From positions 62,001 through 126,000 of the forward strand of contig NZ_JBDJAC010000006.1 in NCBI RefSeq assembly GCF_039652615.1: a DNA stretch of 64,000 nt. Direction: 5' to 3'. The notes beneath the pieces are model-generated. The model was given only the letters and a program-made list of their open reading frames with translations. It did no database searches and was not told where the DNA came from. Positions 1 through 7,399 of this stretch are shown piece after piece. Both the position numbers and the translations under genes were made by a program. Position 1 is the stretch's first letter; every line of letters starts with the position of its first letter. The DNA comes from Fulvimarina sp039652615. Lineage in GTDB: Bacteria; Pseudomonadota; Alphaproteobacteria; Rhizobiales; Rhizobiaceae.

Positions 1-158
1 TTGGCTGCGAAAAGGCTTTGGCTTCACCGGCGAGTGGACCGATCACAGCCAGAACGATCTCGTCGCGCAGATCTTCGGGCTACAAAAAGTTTATGAAGTT
101 TGAAGATTTCGGACCGAACGGGGCTTTTGCGGCCGAAGCCCAAAGTTGCGACAGGCCC
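1..158 (+). mobile_element. IS6-family insertion sequence, right end only
   Basis: This is the 3' part of an element whose body lies left of the window. It holds the last 33 codons of the transposase and then a terminal repeat, AAAGTTGCGACAGGCC, at about 142-157. That repeat matches the end at 22845-22861 (AAAGTTTGCGACAGGGCC) and the decayed end near 20698-20715. Most of the coding part is outside the window, so it cannot be said whether this copy is intact. Confidence 0.75.
2..103 (+). CDS. IS6-family transposase, C-terminal fragment cut by window edge
   Basis: The reading frame from base 2 encodes 33 residues beginning WLRKGFGFTGEW and ending KVYEV before TGA at 101-103. The segment TDHSQNDLVA is identical to the C-terminus of the reverse-strand remnant at 20786-21063. 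The motif 'FEAMLWLRKGFGF' is typical of the tail of rhizobial IS6-type DDE transposases (family knowledge). The catalytic domain is outside the window. Confidence 0.75.
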   Translation, partial: WLRKGFGFTGEWTDHSQNDLVAQIFGLQKVYEV

Positions 159-287
159 GATCAATCCAGGCTTCGTACCCCTCGCTCCGGCGAGATGGAA
201 GAATAGAAAGAAATTTCAGGAATTTAACTGTGGTTTTACTTGTGAGCGTTTTGATGTCACACAAACGTGATAGCGAAGAGGCCCAGC

Positions 288-1538
288 ATGGACATGATTT
301 CCGATGTTCCGATCCGCGTCGGGCTGGTGGACGACGATCCGCTTTTCCTGGAACAGGCGACCAATCTCATCGACCTGCGACCGGATATGGTAGGAACGCG
401 CCTCCAGAACGCGGCCGAACTCGAACGCGCGATCAGGGCCGGCTCTCTCGATTGCGTCGTGATCGACTACAATCTCGGCGGCGACAACGGTCTCAATCTT
501 CATCTCGCCCTGACCAAGGAGCACGCCAACGTTCCGCCGGTCATCCTGATTTCGGGTGCCGGTTGCGAAAAGACGGTGGTCAAGGCCTTCCGCAGCGGCT
601 TCGCCGATTACGTCTCCAAGCGTCAGTTCAGCATCGACGAATTGTGCGGCAGCATCCGCCGCGTAGTGACCAAGGCGCGGGCGAACGCCTTGGCTGTAAA
701 GCAAAGCGCGTCGGCTGCCCCTGCCCAGGATGTCGACGAGCTGACGGGTCTTTTCCATCGCGCCTTCATGGACAATCGCCTGCGCGAGCTCCTCGCCGAT
801 CGCCGCCGCCGCCAGTTCGCTGTGATGGGCATCCGCATCGCCCAATTCGAGGAGATCAGGGCCGAGATCGGCCATGTGCGCGCTGAACGTGTCGCCCACG
901 AATTCGCCTGCACCTTGAAGCGCGTCGCCCGGTCGACGGATCTCGTCGGTCACTGGGACGGGCAGGACTTCATGGTGCTGCTCGACGCGATGCCGACGCC
1001 GGACAGCATCGCGCTTGCCGTCCAGCGGCTGGAAAACGCTCTCTGCCTCAGTTCGCGTTTCGACGGCATTCTCGTCGAAGCGCGACCCGAGATTCGCGTT
1101 CTCACCTATCCGGCCGAGGCGGCCACGCGCGAGGCGCTTTTGGAAGGCATCTTCCCCGAAAAGCGGATCAAAGAGGACGATCGATCCTTGGAGGATGATG
1201 GGCGGGACGAAACGCCTGCGGATGGGGCGTCCTGGCGCGTCGGTGCGGCCGGTCGCCGGCCCGCCCCGATCGTCAGGAGCACGGAGGAGCGCCGCCGGGA
1301 ACGTCGCAGGCGCATCATGAAGCGCGGCCAGATCGTCCACGGAACCCACCATCTGACCATCATGTGCAATGTGCGCGACCAGTCGGGGTCGGGCGCTCGG
1401 CTGCGTCTCGACAGCTGGGTGGCCGTGCCCTCGACGCTCGAATTGCGGCTCCTCGGGTCCGATTTCCGCAAACCTGCGGTTCTCCGCTGGCAGAAGGGTC
1501 TCGAGATCGGCATCGAATTCACGGAGACGCTGGGATGA
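288..1538 (+). CDS. Response regulator: receiver, degenerate GGDEF-like and PilZ domains
   Basis: 416 residues. Residues about 8-120 form a CheY-like receiver with the acidic pocket (VDDD) and a predicted phospho-Asp at D60 (VIDYNLGG). Residues about 150-300 align with a GGDEF domain (starts DELTGLFHRAF), but the signature reads WDGQDF instead of GG(D/E)EF, so diguanylate cyclase activity is unlikely. Residues about 330-412 are a PilZ domain with an Arg-rich RxxxR entry and DQSGSG (DxSxxG), expected to bind c-di-GMP. ATG 288 is preferred over the in-frame GTG at 267 because GAAGAGG lies about 7 nt before it. The stop overlaps the start of the Hpt gene, so the two are translationally coupled. 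It probably couples phosphorylation to c-di-GMP sensing; the output is unknown. Confidence 0.85.
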   Translation: MDMISDVPIRVGLVDDDPLFLEQATNLIDLRPDMVGTRLQNAAELERAIRAGSLDCVVIDYNLGGDNGLNLHLALTKEHANVPPVILISGAGCEKTVVKAFRSGFADYVSKRQFSIDELCGSIRRVVTKARANALAVKQSASAAPAQDVDELTGLFHRAFMDNRLRELLADRRRRQFAVMGIRIAQFEEIRAEIGHVRAERVAHEFACTLKRVARSTDLVGHWDGQDFMVLLDAMPTPDSIALAVQRLENALCLSSRFDGILVEARPEIRVLTYPAEAATREALLEGIFPEKRIKEDDRSLEDDGRDETPADGASWRVGAAGRRPAPIVRSTEERRRERRRRIMKRGQIVHGTHHLTIMCNVRDQSGSGARLRLDSWVAVPSTLELRLLGSDFRKPAVLRWQKGLEIGIEFTETLG

Positions 1539-1861
1539 GCGACCCGCAAGCACAGGCCGCGCTCGCAGCGCGAATGGCCGTTCTCGGCGACAAATTCCGT
1601 GCCCGGACGAGCGAACAGTATGGCGATCTCGCCAGCCTTTGCGAGAAGCATGAGCCAAGCCCATCCGAATGCGAGGCCATCCGGCGGATCGCCCATAGCC
1701 TTGCTGGCTCGGCAGGTCTCTTCGGTTATCACGACATCGCGCGGCAGGCGGCGAATGTGGAAGACGCGATCCTGCAGCGCTCGCCGCCGGATGTCGTGGC
1801 GCGGGAGCTCTGCGAACTCTGTTCGCTTCTTAAAGCGGATGTCGTAAGAGCCGGAGCCTGA
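1535..1861 (+). CDS. Hpt-domain phosphotransfer protein
   Basis: A 108-residue all-helical protein with the Hpt signature HSLAGSAGLFG; H54 is the predicted phosphorylated histidine. Stand-alone Hpt proteins pass phosphate between hybrid kinases and receiver proteins. The start codon overlaps the stop of the preceding receiver/PilZ gene (ATGA), and a two-receiver cyclase gene follows 26 nt later. The three genes therefore look like one phosphorelay operon. The nearby 1298-residue hybrid kinase (14946-18842) is a possible partner; that link is inferred from position only. Confidence 0.85.
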   Translation: MSDPQAQAALAARMAVLGDKFRARTSEQYGDLASLCEKHEPSPSECEAIRRIAHSLAGSAGLFGYHDIARQAANVEDAILQRSPPDVVARELCELCSLLKADVVRAGA

Positions 1862-1887
1862 TCAGGAGTTCCCAAGCCGGAGTGAGC

Positions 1888-3189
1888 ATGCCGCACCCAG
1901 TATCGAAGACGGAGACCGACCATGGCGATCCTGCCGCAAGTCCCGAATTGGACGAAGCGATGACCGGGTCCCGTCCGATCGTGAAGGTTGTGACCGGCGA
2001 CGCGGAGGATTTCACCCGCACCGCGGGCCTCGTGGAGGCGGTCGGCTATACGGCATGCGAGGAAGACTTCGTGCCCTCGAACGAGCAGGTGCTTGCGGTC
2101 CTGATCAACGCCGGTCATGACGCGGACTTCGCGCGCGCCAAGGCCCATTCGGCCGGGTCCAATGTGATGATGTACAACCTGCCGCACCGCTTCGAGCCGC
2201 GTCTCGCGGCCGCGCGCGCCGGCGTCCAGATGGCGGTCGCCTCCGCGATCAACCCGGTCGAGCTCAGCGCCTGGCTGGTCGATTGCGAGCGCACGACCGG
2301 CAGCGAAGCGCATTTTTCCGTGATGATCGTCGATGACGACGAGATTGCTTCGGAGGTCTATGCCGAGGCGATCCGTGCCCGGGGCATGGTCTGCCGCATC
2401 GTCTCGGAGGTGGAGACCGTGATCGAGGCGATCGACGCCGCGCCGCCCGACATCATACTCATGGACATGCAGATGCCGACGGCGAACGGCATCGAGGTCG
2501 CCTCGATGATCCGCCAGTCGCGCTCGATGCTCGCAACGCCCATCGTATTCCTTTCGGGGGAACGCGACCAGGAGGTTCAGTTCCACGCGCGGGCGATCGG
2601 CGGCGACGATTTTATCGCCAAGCCCATCTCGCCCGTGCTTCTCGCCGAGCGCATCCGCATGCGCGCGATCAGGGCGCTGGCGCTCAGGCAGCTCATGGAG
2701 TCCGACGGGCTCACTGGCCTTCTCAACCATGCCCGCTTCAAAGACCGGGTAGAGAAGGAGATCGAGCGCTCGCGCCGCACGGGCGCACCGCTTTCGCTCT
2801 GCCTTGTCGACATCGATCATTTCAAGTCGGTGAACGACACCTATGGCCACCAGCTCGGCGATCACGTGATCCAGGTGCTCGCCAGCACCCTGCGTAACAG
2901 CCTTCGCCGCACGGACGTGATCGCGCGCTATGGCGGTGAAGAATTCGCCGTTCTACTGCTCGATACGCAAGTCGACCACGCGCACGTGGTGATCGAGCGT
3001 ATTCGCGAGCGATTTTCCGAAAGCCACATCAAGCACGAGGCCGGCGAGATGAGCGTCACGTTCAGCGGCGGCGTCGCCCGCTGGACGAAGGATCGGGACG
3101 CGGCTACGCTGTTCAAGCTGGCGGACGCCGCGCTTTACGAAGCCAAGCGCAACGGCCGGAACCAGGTCGTCATATCCTCGGCGGAGTGA
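1888..3189 (+). CDS. Diguanylate cyclase response regulator (REC-REC-GGDEF)
   Basis: 433 residues. The first about 125 residues look like a degenerate receiver without a clear phospho-Asp. The second receiver (about 143-260) is canonical: VDDDE pocket, D193 in ILMDMQMP, and conserved Lys in IAKPIS. The C-terminal GGDEF domain (about 270-430) starts SDGLTGLLNHARF and has intact GGEEF at 349-353. An RRTD inhibitory I-site lies five residues upstream. It should make c-di-GMP from two GTP in the cytosol, switched by phosphorylation and subject to product inhibition. The PleD-like REC-REC-GGDEF layout is well known in alphaproteobacteria. ATG 1888 follows GGAG by 5 nt; GTG 1882 is an alternative start. 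Confidence 0.9.
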   Translation: MPHPVSKTETDHGDPAASPELDEAMTGSRPIVKVVTGDAEDFTRTAGLVEAVGYTACEEDFVPSNEQVLAVLINAGHDADFARAKAHSAGSNVMMYNLPHRFEPRLAAARAGVQMAVASAINPVELSAWLVDCERTTGSEAHFSVMIVDDDEIASEVYAEAIRARGMVCRIVSEVETVIEAIDAAPPDIILMDMQMPTANGIEVASMIRQSRSMLATPIVFLSGERDQEVQFHARAIGGDDFIAKPISPVLLAERIRMRAIRALALRQLMESDGLTGLLNHARFKDRVEKEIERSRRTGAPLSLCLVDIDHFKSVNDTYGHQLGDHVIQVLASTLRNSLRRTDVIARYGGEEFAVLLLDTQVDHAHVVIERIRERFSESHIKHEAGEMSVTFSGGVARWTKDRDAATLFKLADAALYEAKRNGRNQVVISSAE

Positions 3190-3241
3190 CTTTCAGCCTG
3201 TTAACGCGTGCAATTGGGCTTGAGGCTTCAGCAGTGACGGC

Positions 3242-3266
3242 ACGCGGCTTTTGGAGAAAGCCGCGT
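3242..3266. terminator. Stem-loop between convergent genes
   Basis: A perfect 10-bp inverted repeat (ACGCGGCTTT / AAAGCCGCGT) with a 5-nt loop lies between the converging ends of the cyclase gene (3189) and bcsN (3294). There is no long T-tract on either side, so it is a probable rather than certain terminator. Confidence 0.5.
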
Positions 3267-3293
3267 AACCGCTTTCCCCAAATTCGCATCCCC

Positions 3294-4388
3294 TCACGAT
3301 CGCGCCGAACCGACCCCCTTCGAGACCTTCGAGATTCCGGCAGGGGAGGGGATGAGCGGTGCGTCCTTCAATGCCTCAACTGCGGAGGGTGCTGTCTTTC
3401 TGGCAACGCTCGCAGGCGCTTTATCTGATGAACCCGACGCGATCTTGGCGCTTGAAGCCGCGCTCGCAGGTTTGGTCTCGCCCGGTGCCGGAATGCGAGG
3501 GTAGCGCACCGTCTCGGCGTCGCCGCTAGACTTCGTCGTCGAGGGCGATGGCCGCGCTGCCTTCGGCTTTCTAGCAGGCGCCGTCGGTGGCTCCGACGCC
3601 ACTGAAGCCACGGTCCGGCGCGAGGCTGCCGGCTGCGCTGACGCGGCGGACGTTCTACCCAAAACGCCCATCGTCCGGTTCGCGATGGAAAGCGCATCGC
3701 CGCCCGAACCGCCGCTTTGCGACATCACGAAGGCTTCGCCGCCTGAGGCCGGGAAGAGGCGGAGATTGCGGATCGCGGCGACGATCGCACCGAGCGGACG
3801 GCTCTGGCAGAGATGGACGCGGATGCTGATCGGCTGCTTGCGAAAGCCGATCCCCGTGGACGCGCCGTCCACATTGCGCAGATCGAGCCATTGCCAGGCA
3901 TAGACGCAGGTTCCCGAACCGTCCCGGACATAGGCATAGCCGAACGGACCATAGGCATTGGACGCCGGTTCGTCGGCGATGACGAAGCTTCGCGACAGAT
4001 CGTAGGCGGACAGCTCGGCGACGATCTCGTCGAGCCTCGGCGAGCGCAGGAGATCGGGGGCCGTGCCGTCCTTACCGCCCCGTTCGAGGCGGATCATGTT
4101 CTCGTGTCTGAAGCCGCCCTCGCCTCTCAAGACGATCCTCTGGGTGAGGGTTTTCGGGCGCTGCATCTCGATGACGTCGAGAACCTGGCCCGCATCGGCC
4201 GGGAGTTCGGCCCAGCGTCGATGCCAGGAAACGCTCTGGCTGGTGACGCCCCGCCGTGCGGGCTCGTCATAGGCGAGGACGTCGTAGGCACTGGTTGAAC
4301 GGGTACAGCCACCGAGCGCGATCGCGGAGAGGGAGAGGCCGATAAGCGACAGGCGACGCAGGGTCGAGAGCTTTGATGAGCACTGCAT
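3294..4388 (-). CDS. bcsN: Cellulose biosynthesis protein BcsN, lipoprotein
   Basis: 364 residues. The N-terminus is a lipoprotein signal with lipobox about residues 24-28 (AIALGGC). A conserved central region (about 50-225) contains FVIADEPASNAYGPFGYAYV and two Cys-containing stretches. The tail is a low-complexity Ala/Pro/Ser/Lys segment. This matches the BcsN family found at the end of bcs operons in Rhizobiales. Its role is not biochemically established; it is presumed to be a periplasmic or envelope accessory of cellulose export. The gene starts 3 nt after the TPR gene stops and is last in the bcsA-bcsB-bcsZ-TPR-bcsN operon. Confidence 0.8.
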   Translation of the reverse strand: MQCSSKLSTLRRLSLIGLSLSAIALGGCTRSTSAYDVLAYDEPARRGVTSQSVSWHRRWAELPADAGQVLDVIEMQRPKTLTQRIVLRGEGGFRHENMIRLERGGKDGTAPDLLRSPRLDEIVAELSAYDLSRSFVIADEPASNAYGPFGYAYVRDGSGTCVYAWQWLDLRNVDGASTGIGFRKQPISIRVHLCQSRPLGAIVAAIRNLRLFPASGGEAFVMSQSGGSGGDALSIANRTMGVLGRTSAASAQPAASRRTVASVASEPPTAPARKPKAARPSPSTTKSSGDAETVRYPRIPAPGETKPASAASSAKIASGSSDKAPASVARKTAPSAVEALKDAPLIPSPAGISKVSKGVGSARS

Positions 4389-4391
4389 GGG

Positions 4392-6329
4392 TCAGAACCT
4401 CCCCTGGCGCACGACGGCCAGCGCCTCGCGGGTTTCACGGGTTGAAAGCATCCGGTCGGAGCGCTCGAAGACGGCTTCGGCATCGTCCCGGCGGCCGAGA
4501 TGCCAGTAGGACCAGCCGCGCAGGAGTGCGAGACGCCGGTTGTCGGGGGCAAAGCGCCTGCGCTCTTCCAGAATGCGCAAGACGTCGCGATAACGCTTCT
4601 GATCGAAGGCGGAGATCGCCTGATCGGCAAGGATGTTGAGGCCGATTTCCTGTCGACGTCCCTCGGTCATCAGCCCGGTATCGGCGGCAGCGCCCGCGCC
4701 TCTCGGATCGCCAGCGGCCAAAAGCGCGAGCGAACGGCCGTATTCGGCATCGCGGCGCACCTTTGTCGGGCCTGAAAGCGCCTTGCCGAAGGCTTGTAGC
4801 GCCTCGCTCGGCCGCTTCAGTTCCAGAAGGCACCAGCCATGAAGGAGCGACTGGTCGGGCGAAAGCGAGCGACGGGCGCTGGCGGTTTTGGCGCACTCGC
4901 TGAAGCGCTTGGCCTCGAAGGCGGCGAGGATCGGATCGCGGGCGGGGGCCTTGCGTTTCGGCGCGGCCGCCTTGCCCTCGGCAAGGGCGATATCGGACAG
5001 CGCCTCGTAGCGCTCCGACCAGTCGCTGCGCAGCCGTTTTGCTTCCGTGATGTCGCCGGAGGCGGCTGTGGCGAGGATGAGACCGCGTGCCGCGCCCTCG
5101 CTTTCGCCGTTTTGCAACGACTGCTCGAACCACTGGCGCGCCGTCGTCATCTGCTTGAAGCCGTGGGCGTACCAGCCGAGAACCTCCGCGCCGCGCGCCG
5201 AACGCTGCCGCGCGGTCGCGGCGGCGAAGTCGGCGATGTCCGCATCCGAGCGGCGCGGCGGGGGATCGCCTTCGAACCGTGTCGCCTCGATCTCGACGAA
5301 GAGGGTTTCGAGTTCGTTCGTCAGGTCCCGTGCCTTGCGGGCGCGGGCGACCGCCTCTTCCGGCCGTTCCAGAGAGACGAGGGAGAGAATCGCGCCGAGT
5401 TCGATCTCCGCCGTCCGGCGCTCCTGTTCTTCGTCGTCGGTATCGGTCGCGATCCGGCTTGCGGCACGCTCGAAGGCTTGAAGCGCGCCTTCGTGATCGA
5501 GCCGCTGGCGGTCGAGCCAGCCGAGAAGAAGCAGGTCGCTCGCTGTGCCCGTATCGAGCGTGGTCGCGGCGAAGCGTTTGAGACGGGCTGGGTCCGGTTC
5601 GAGGGCGTCGTCGCCTTCGAGCCGCGCCGCGATTTCGGAACGGGTGACGTCGTGGGCGATGTCGTCGAAGGCGCCGGTCCTGTCCGACTGGATCGCGGGT
5701 TCGGACAGAAGCGGGGCTGCCTGTCCGCCGAAGGCCGCGAGCGCGATCTGAAGGGTCGAGCGCCGCGCCTCGACGGTTTCGCAGCGTGTCAACAGCGCCC
5801 TGTAGTCGTCGATCGCGGTCCCGATCGCCCCGGTCCGGCCTTTCGCTTCCGCGATCCGCCAGGCGGCGTCGAGATCCTCGCATCCGCCGAGGCGGGGTTC
5901 GGCTGTCGCGACCTCGATCACGCGCGCATAGGCCTTGCGGTCGGACGCGCCGATGAGCTCCTGGCGCTGGCGCTTCAGGTGAAGCTTGGCTGCAAGATCC
6001 TGTGACGGCGTGTAGCCCGTCGCGGCTTTGCGCGCCGCGATCTCCCGGTCGAGGGCGTCGAGATCGCCTGCGGCGAAAAGTGCCCAGAGATCGGTTTCCG
6101 GGTCGCCGACTGGTTCGGAGAGATCGGTCGGAACCTGCCAGTTGGGATAGAGCGTCCGGAGCCGCTTCAGTTCCGCCTGGAAGCGCTCGGGGGCATCGTG
6201 ATTGGCGTAATAGCGAAGCGCGCTTTCATCGACGTTCGGTGCGCGCTCCTCGGCGGTCGCGGACGGGGCGAGGACGAGGGCGGCGAGAAGAAGGAGCGAG
6301 GTCGAGGCGCGAAGGGTCAGGCGAGACAT
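4392..6329 (-). CDS. Exported TPR-repeat cellulose synthase accessory protein (BcsK/BcsC-N-like)
   Basis: 645 residues. A signal peptide (residues 1-about 27, ending SATAEE) is followed by many tetratricopeptide-like helical hairpins, for example around SLVSLERPEEAVARARKA and SDIALAEGKAAAP. There is no C-terminal outer-membrane beta-barrel of the BcsC type. Rhizobial cellulose operons are known to replace BcsC with a shorter TPR protein (often called BcsK), which fits here. It probably acts as a periplasmic scaffold. The start at 6329 is set by the signal peptide and overlaps the end of bcsZ by 13 nt. The upstream in-frame extension is Arg-rich shadow sequence and was left out. Confidence 0.8.
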   Translation of the reverse strand: MSRLTLRASTSLLLLAALVLAPSATAEERAPNVDESALRYYANHDAPERFQAELKRLRTLYPNWQVPTDLSEPVGDPETDLWALFAAGDLDALDREIAARKAATGYTPSQDLAAKLHLKRQRQELIGASDRKAYARVIEVATAEPRLGGCEDLDAAWRIAEAKGRTGAIGTAIDDYRALLTRCETVEARRSTLQIALAAFGGQAAPLLSEPAIQSDRTGAFDDIAHDVTRSEIAARLEGDDALEPDPARLKRFAATTLDTGTASDLLLLGWLDRQRLDHEGALQAFERAASRIATDTDDEEQERRTAEIELGAILSLVSLERPEEAVARARKARDLTNELETLFVEIEATRFEGDPPPRRSDADIADFAAATARQRSARGAEVLGWYAHGFKQMTTARQWFEQSLQNGESEGAARGLILATAASGDITEAKRLRSDWSERYEALSDIALAEGKAAAPKRKAPARDPILAAFEAKRFSECAKTASARRSLSPDQSLLHGWCLLELKRPSEALQAFGKALSGPTKVRRDAEYGRSLALLAAGDPRGAGAAADTGLMTEGRRQEIGLNILADQAISAFDQKRYRDVLRILEERRRFAPDNRRLALLRGWSYWHLGRRDDAEAVFERSDRMLSTRETREALAVVRQGRF

Positions 6330-7399
6330 TCCGGGTACCATCTCTCGATTGCGCAAAGCGACAGGAGGCGAAGGGCGGTTGGAAAATACGGTTCTTCTTT
6401 GGGTCCGGTCAGGCGTGCGGGATAGGCCGTTCCAAGGGCCGAACAGGCCGTCAGCGCCGGCACGGCGTCGTAGCCGGACGAGCCGAAATAGCGAGGCGGT
6501 GGGGCGGGGCGGGGACCGACCGCGACAGGACCGGGGGCTGCGCCATGGGGCCAGAGGGAGACGAAGGGCGCAAGCAGCCCGCGCGGGCCCCGCCATTCGG
6601 GTGGCGCGAAGGCGATATGGAAGGGGATGCGCAGGGCGTTCCATCCGAAGAGCGGATCGAAACCGTCGGCGGGCCGCGGTGTTTCGCCGGCAAGCGATAT
6701 CCAGTCGCTCGGCACGTCCTTGGGCCCGAAGCGGGCGGCCTCGATGAGGGCGAAGCCGCTCTCGGCGAGCTTGCGCCATCTCGGATCTGGCAGGATTTCG
6801 TTGAGCGCGGCGAAGGCCGGAAAGACCCAATAAGAGAGATTGACCACCGGGCCGTCCGTGCGGTCCTCAGCCGCAAAGCCGCTCGCCGCCGGAAGGAGGA
6901 TCGTCTGGTCGCCATGCTCGACGACCGTCTTGTCGAGAATGTCAGCCGCGATCGTCCGGGCCGCTTCACCGTAAGCGGTCTCGTTCCATCGGCCATAGGC
7001 TTCCGCAAGCGCCCAGGCGACGAGAAGATCGCCGTCGGTCGCATTGTTCGGATCGGCGATGGCGGGGGTCTTCGAAGGATCGTAGCGCCAGGCGAGAAGC
7101 GCGTCGCCCCTCACGCCGAGCGTCTCCCGGGTGAAGGCCCAGAGCGTGTCGAAGCTCGCGCGATCGTCGTGAAAGACGGCGAGAAGCATGCCGTAGCCCT
7201 GGCCCTCGCTGTGGCTGACGCCGCCATTGGCATCGTCGACGATGCGCCCGTCTTCCTTCAGGAAGCGGCGACGCCATTCGGTATAGGCTTTGTCCGCGCT
7301 CGCACCCTCGCCGAGTTCGGTGGCGAAGACCGGGCGCGGCGCGGCGCCGATCGTAAGCGAAAACGCGGCAAGCCCCAGAAGCGTGCGCCGGTCAAGCAT
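6317..7399 (-). CDS. bcsZ: Cellulose-operon endoglucanase BcsZ (glycoside hydrolase family 8)
   Basis: 360 residues. A signal peptide (MLDRRTLLGLAAFSL to about residue 26) exports it to the periplasm. The GH8 fold shows the general-acid Glu in SHSEGQGYGM (about residue 64) and the catalytic Asp in NATDGDLLVAW (about residue 121). Further family features are the RYDPSKTPA and SYWVFPAF segments. It hydrolyses beta-1,4-glucan and in cellulose operons trims or edits the nascent chain. The ATG at 7399 overlaps the 3' end of bcsB by 8 nt, consistent with translational coupling. An upstream in-frame start would place a Pro/Arg-rich stretch ahead of the signal and is less likely. Confidence 0.9.
   Translation of the reverse strand: MLDRRTLLGLAAFSLTIGAAPRPVFATELGEGASADKAYTEWRRRFLKEDGRIVDDANGGVSHSEGQGYGMLLAVFHDDRASFDTLWAFTRETLGVRGDALLAWRYDPSKTPAIADPNNATDGDLLVAWALAEAYGRWNETAYGEAARTIAADILDKTVVEHGDQTILLPAASGFAAEDRTDGPVVNLSYWVFPAFAALNEILPDPRWRKLAESGFALIEAARFGPKDVPSDWISLAGETPRPADGFDPLFGWNALRIPFHIAFAPPEWRGPRGLLAPFVSLWPHGAAPGPVAVGPRPAPPPRYFGSSGYDAVPALTACSALGTAYPARLTGPKEEPYFPTALRLLSLCAIERWYPECLA

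Noticed and set aside
216..1664. Long reverse-strand reading frame opposite the receiver/PilZ and Hpt genes
   Set aside because: It is Arg/Ala/Gly-rich, has no family motif or ribosome site, and mirrors the codon pattern of the + strand genes whose domains are clear.
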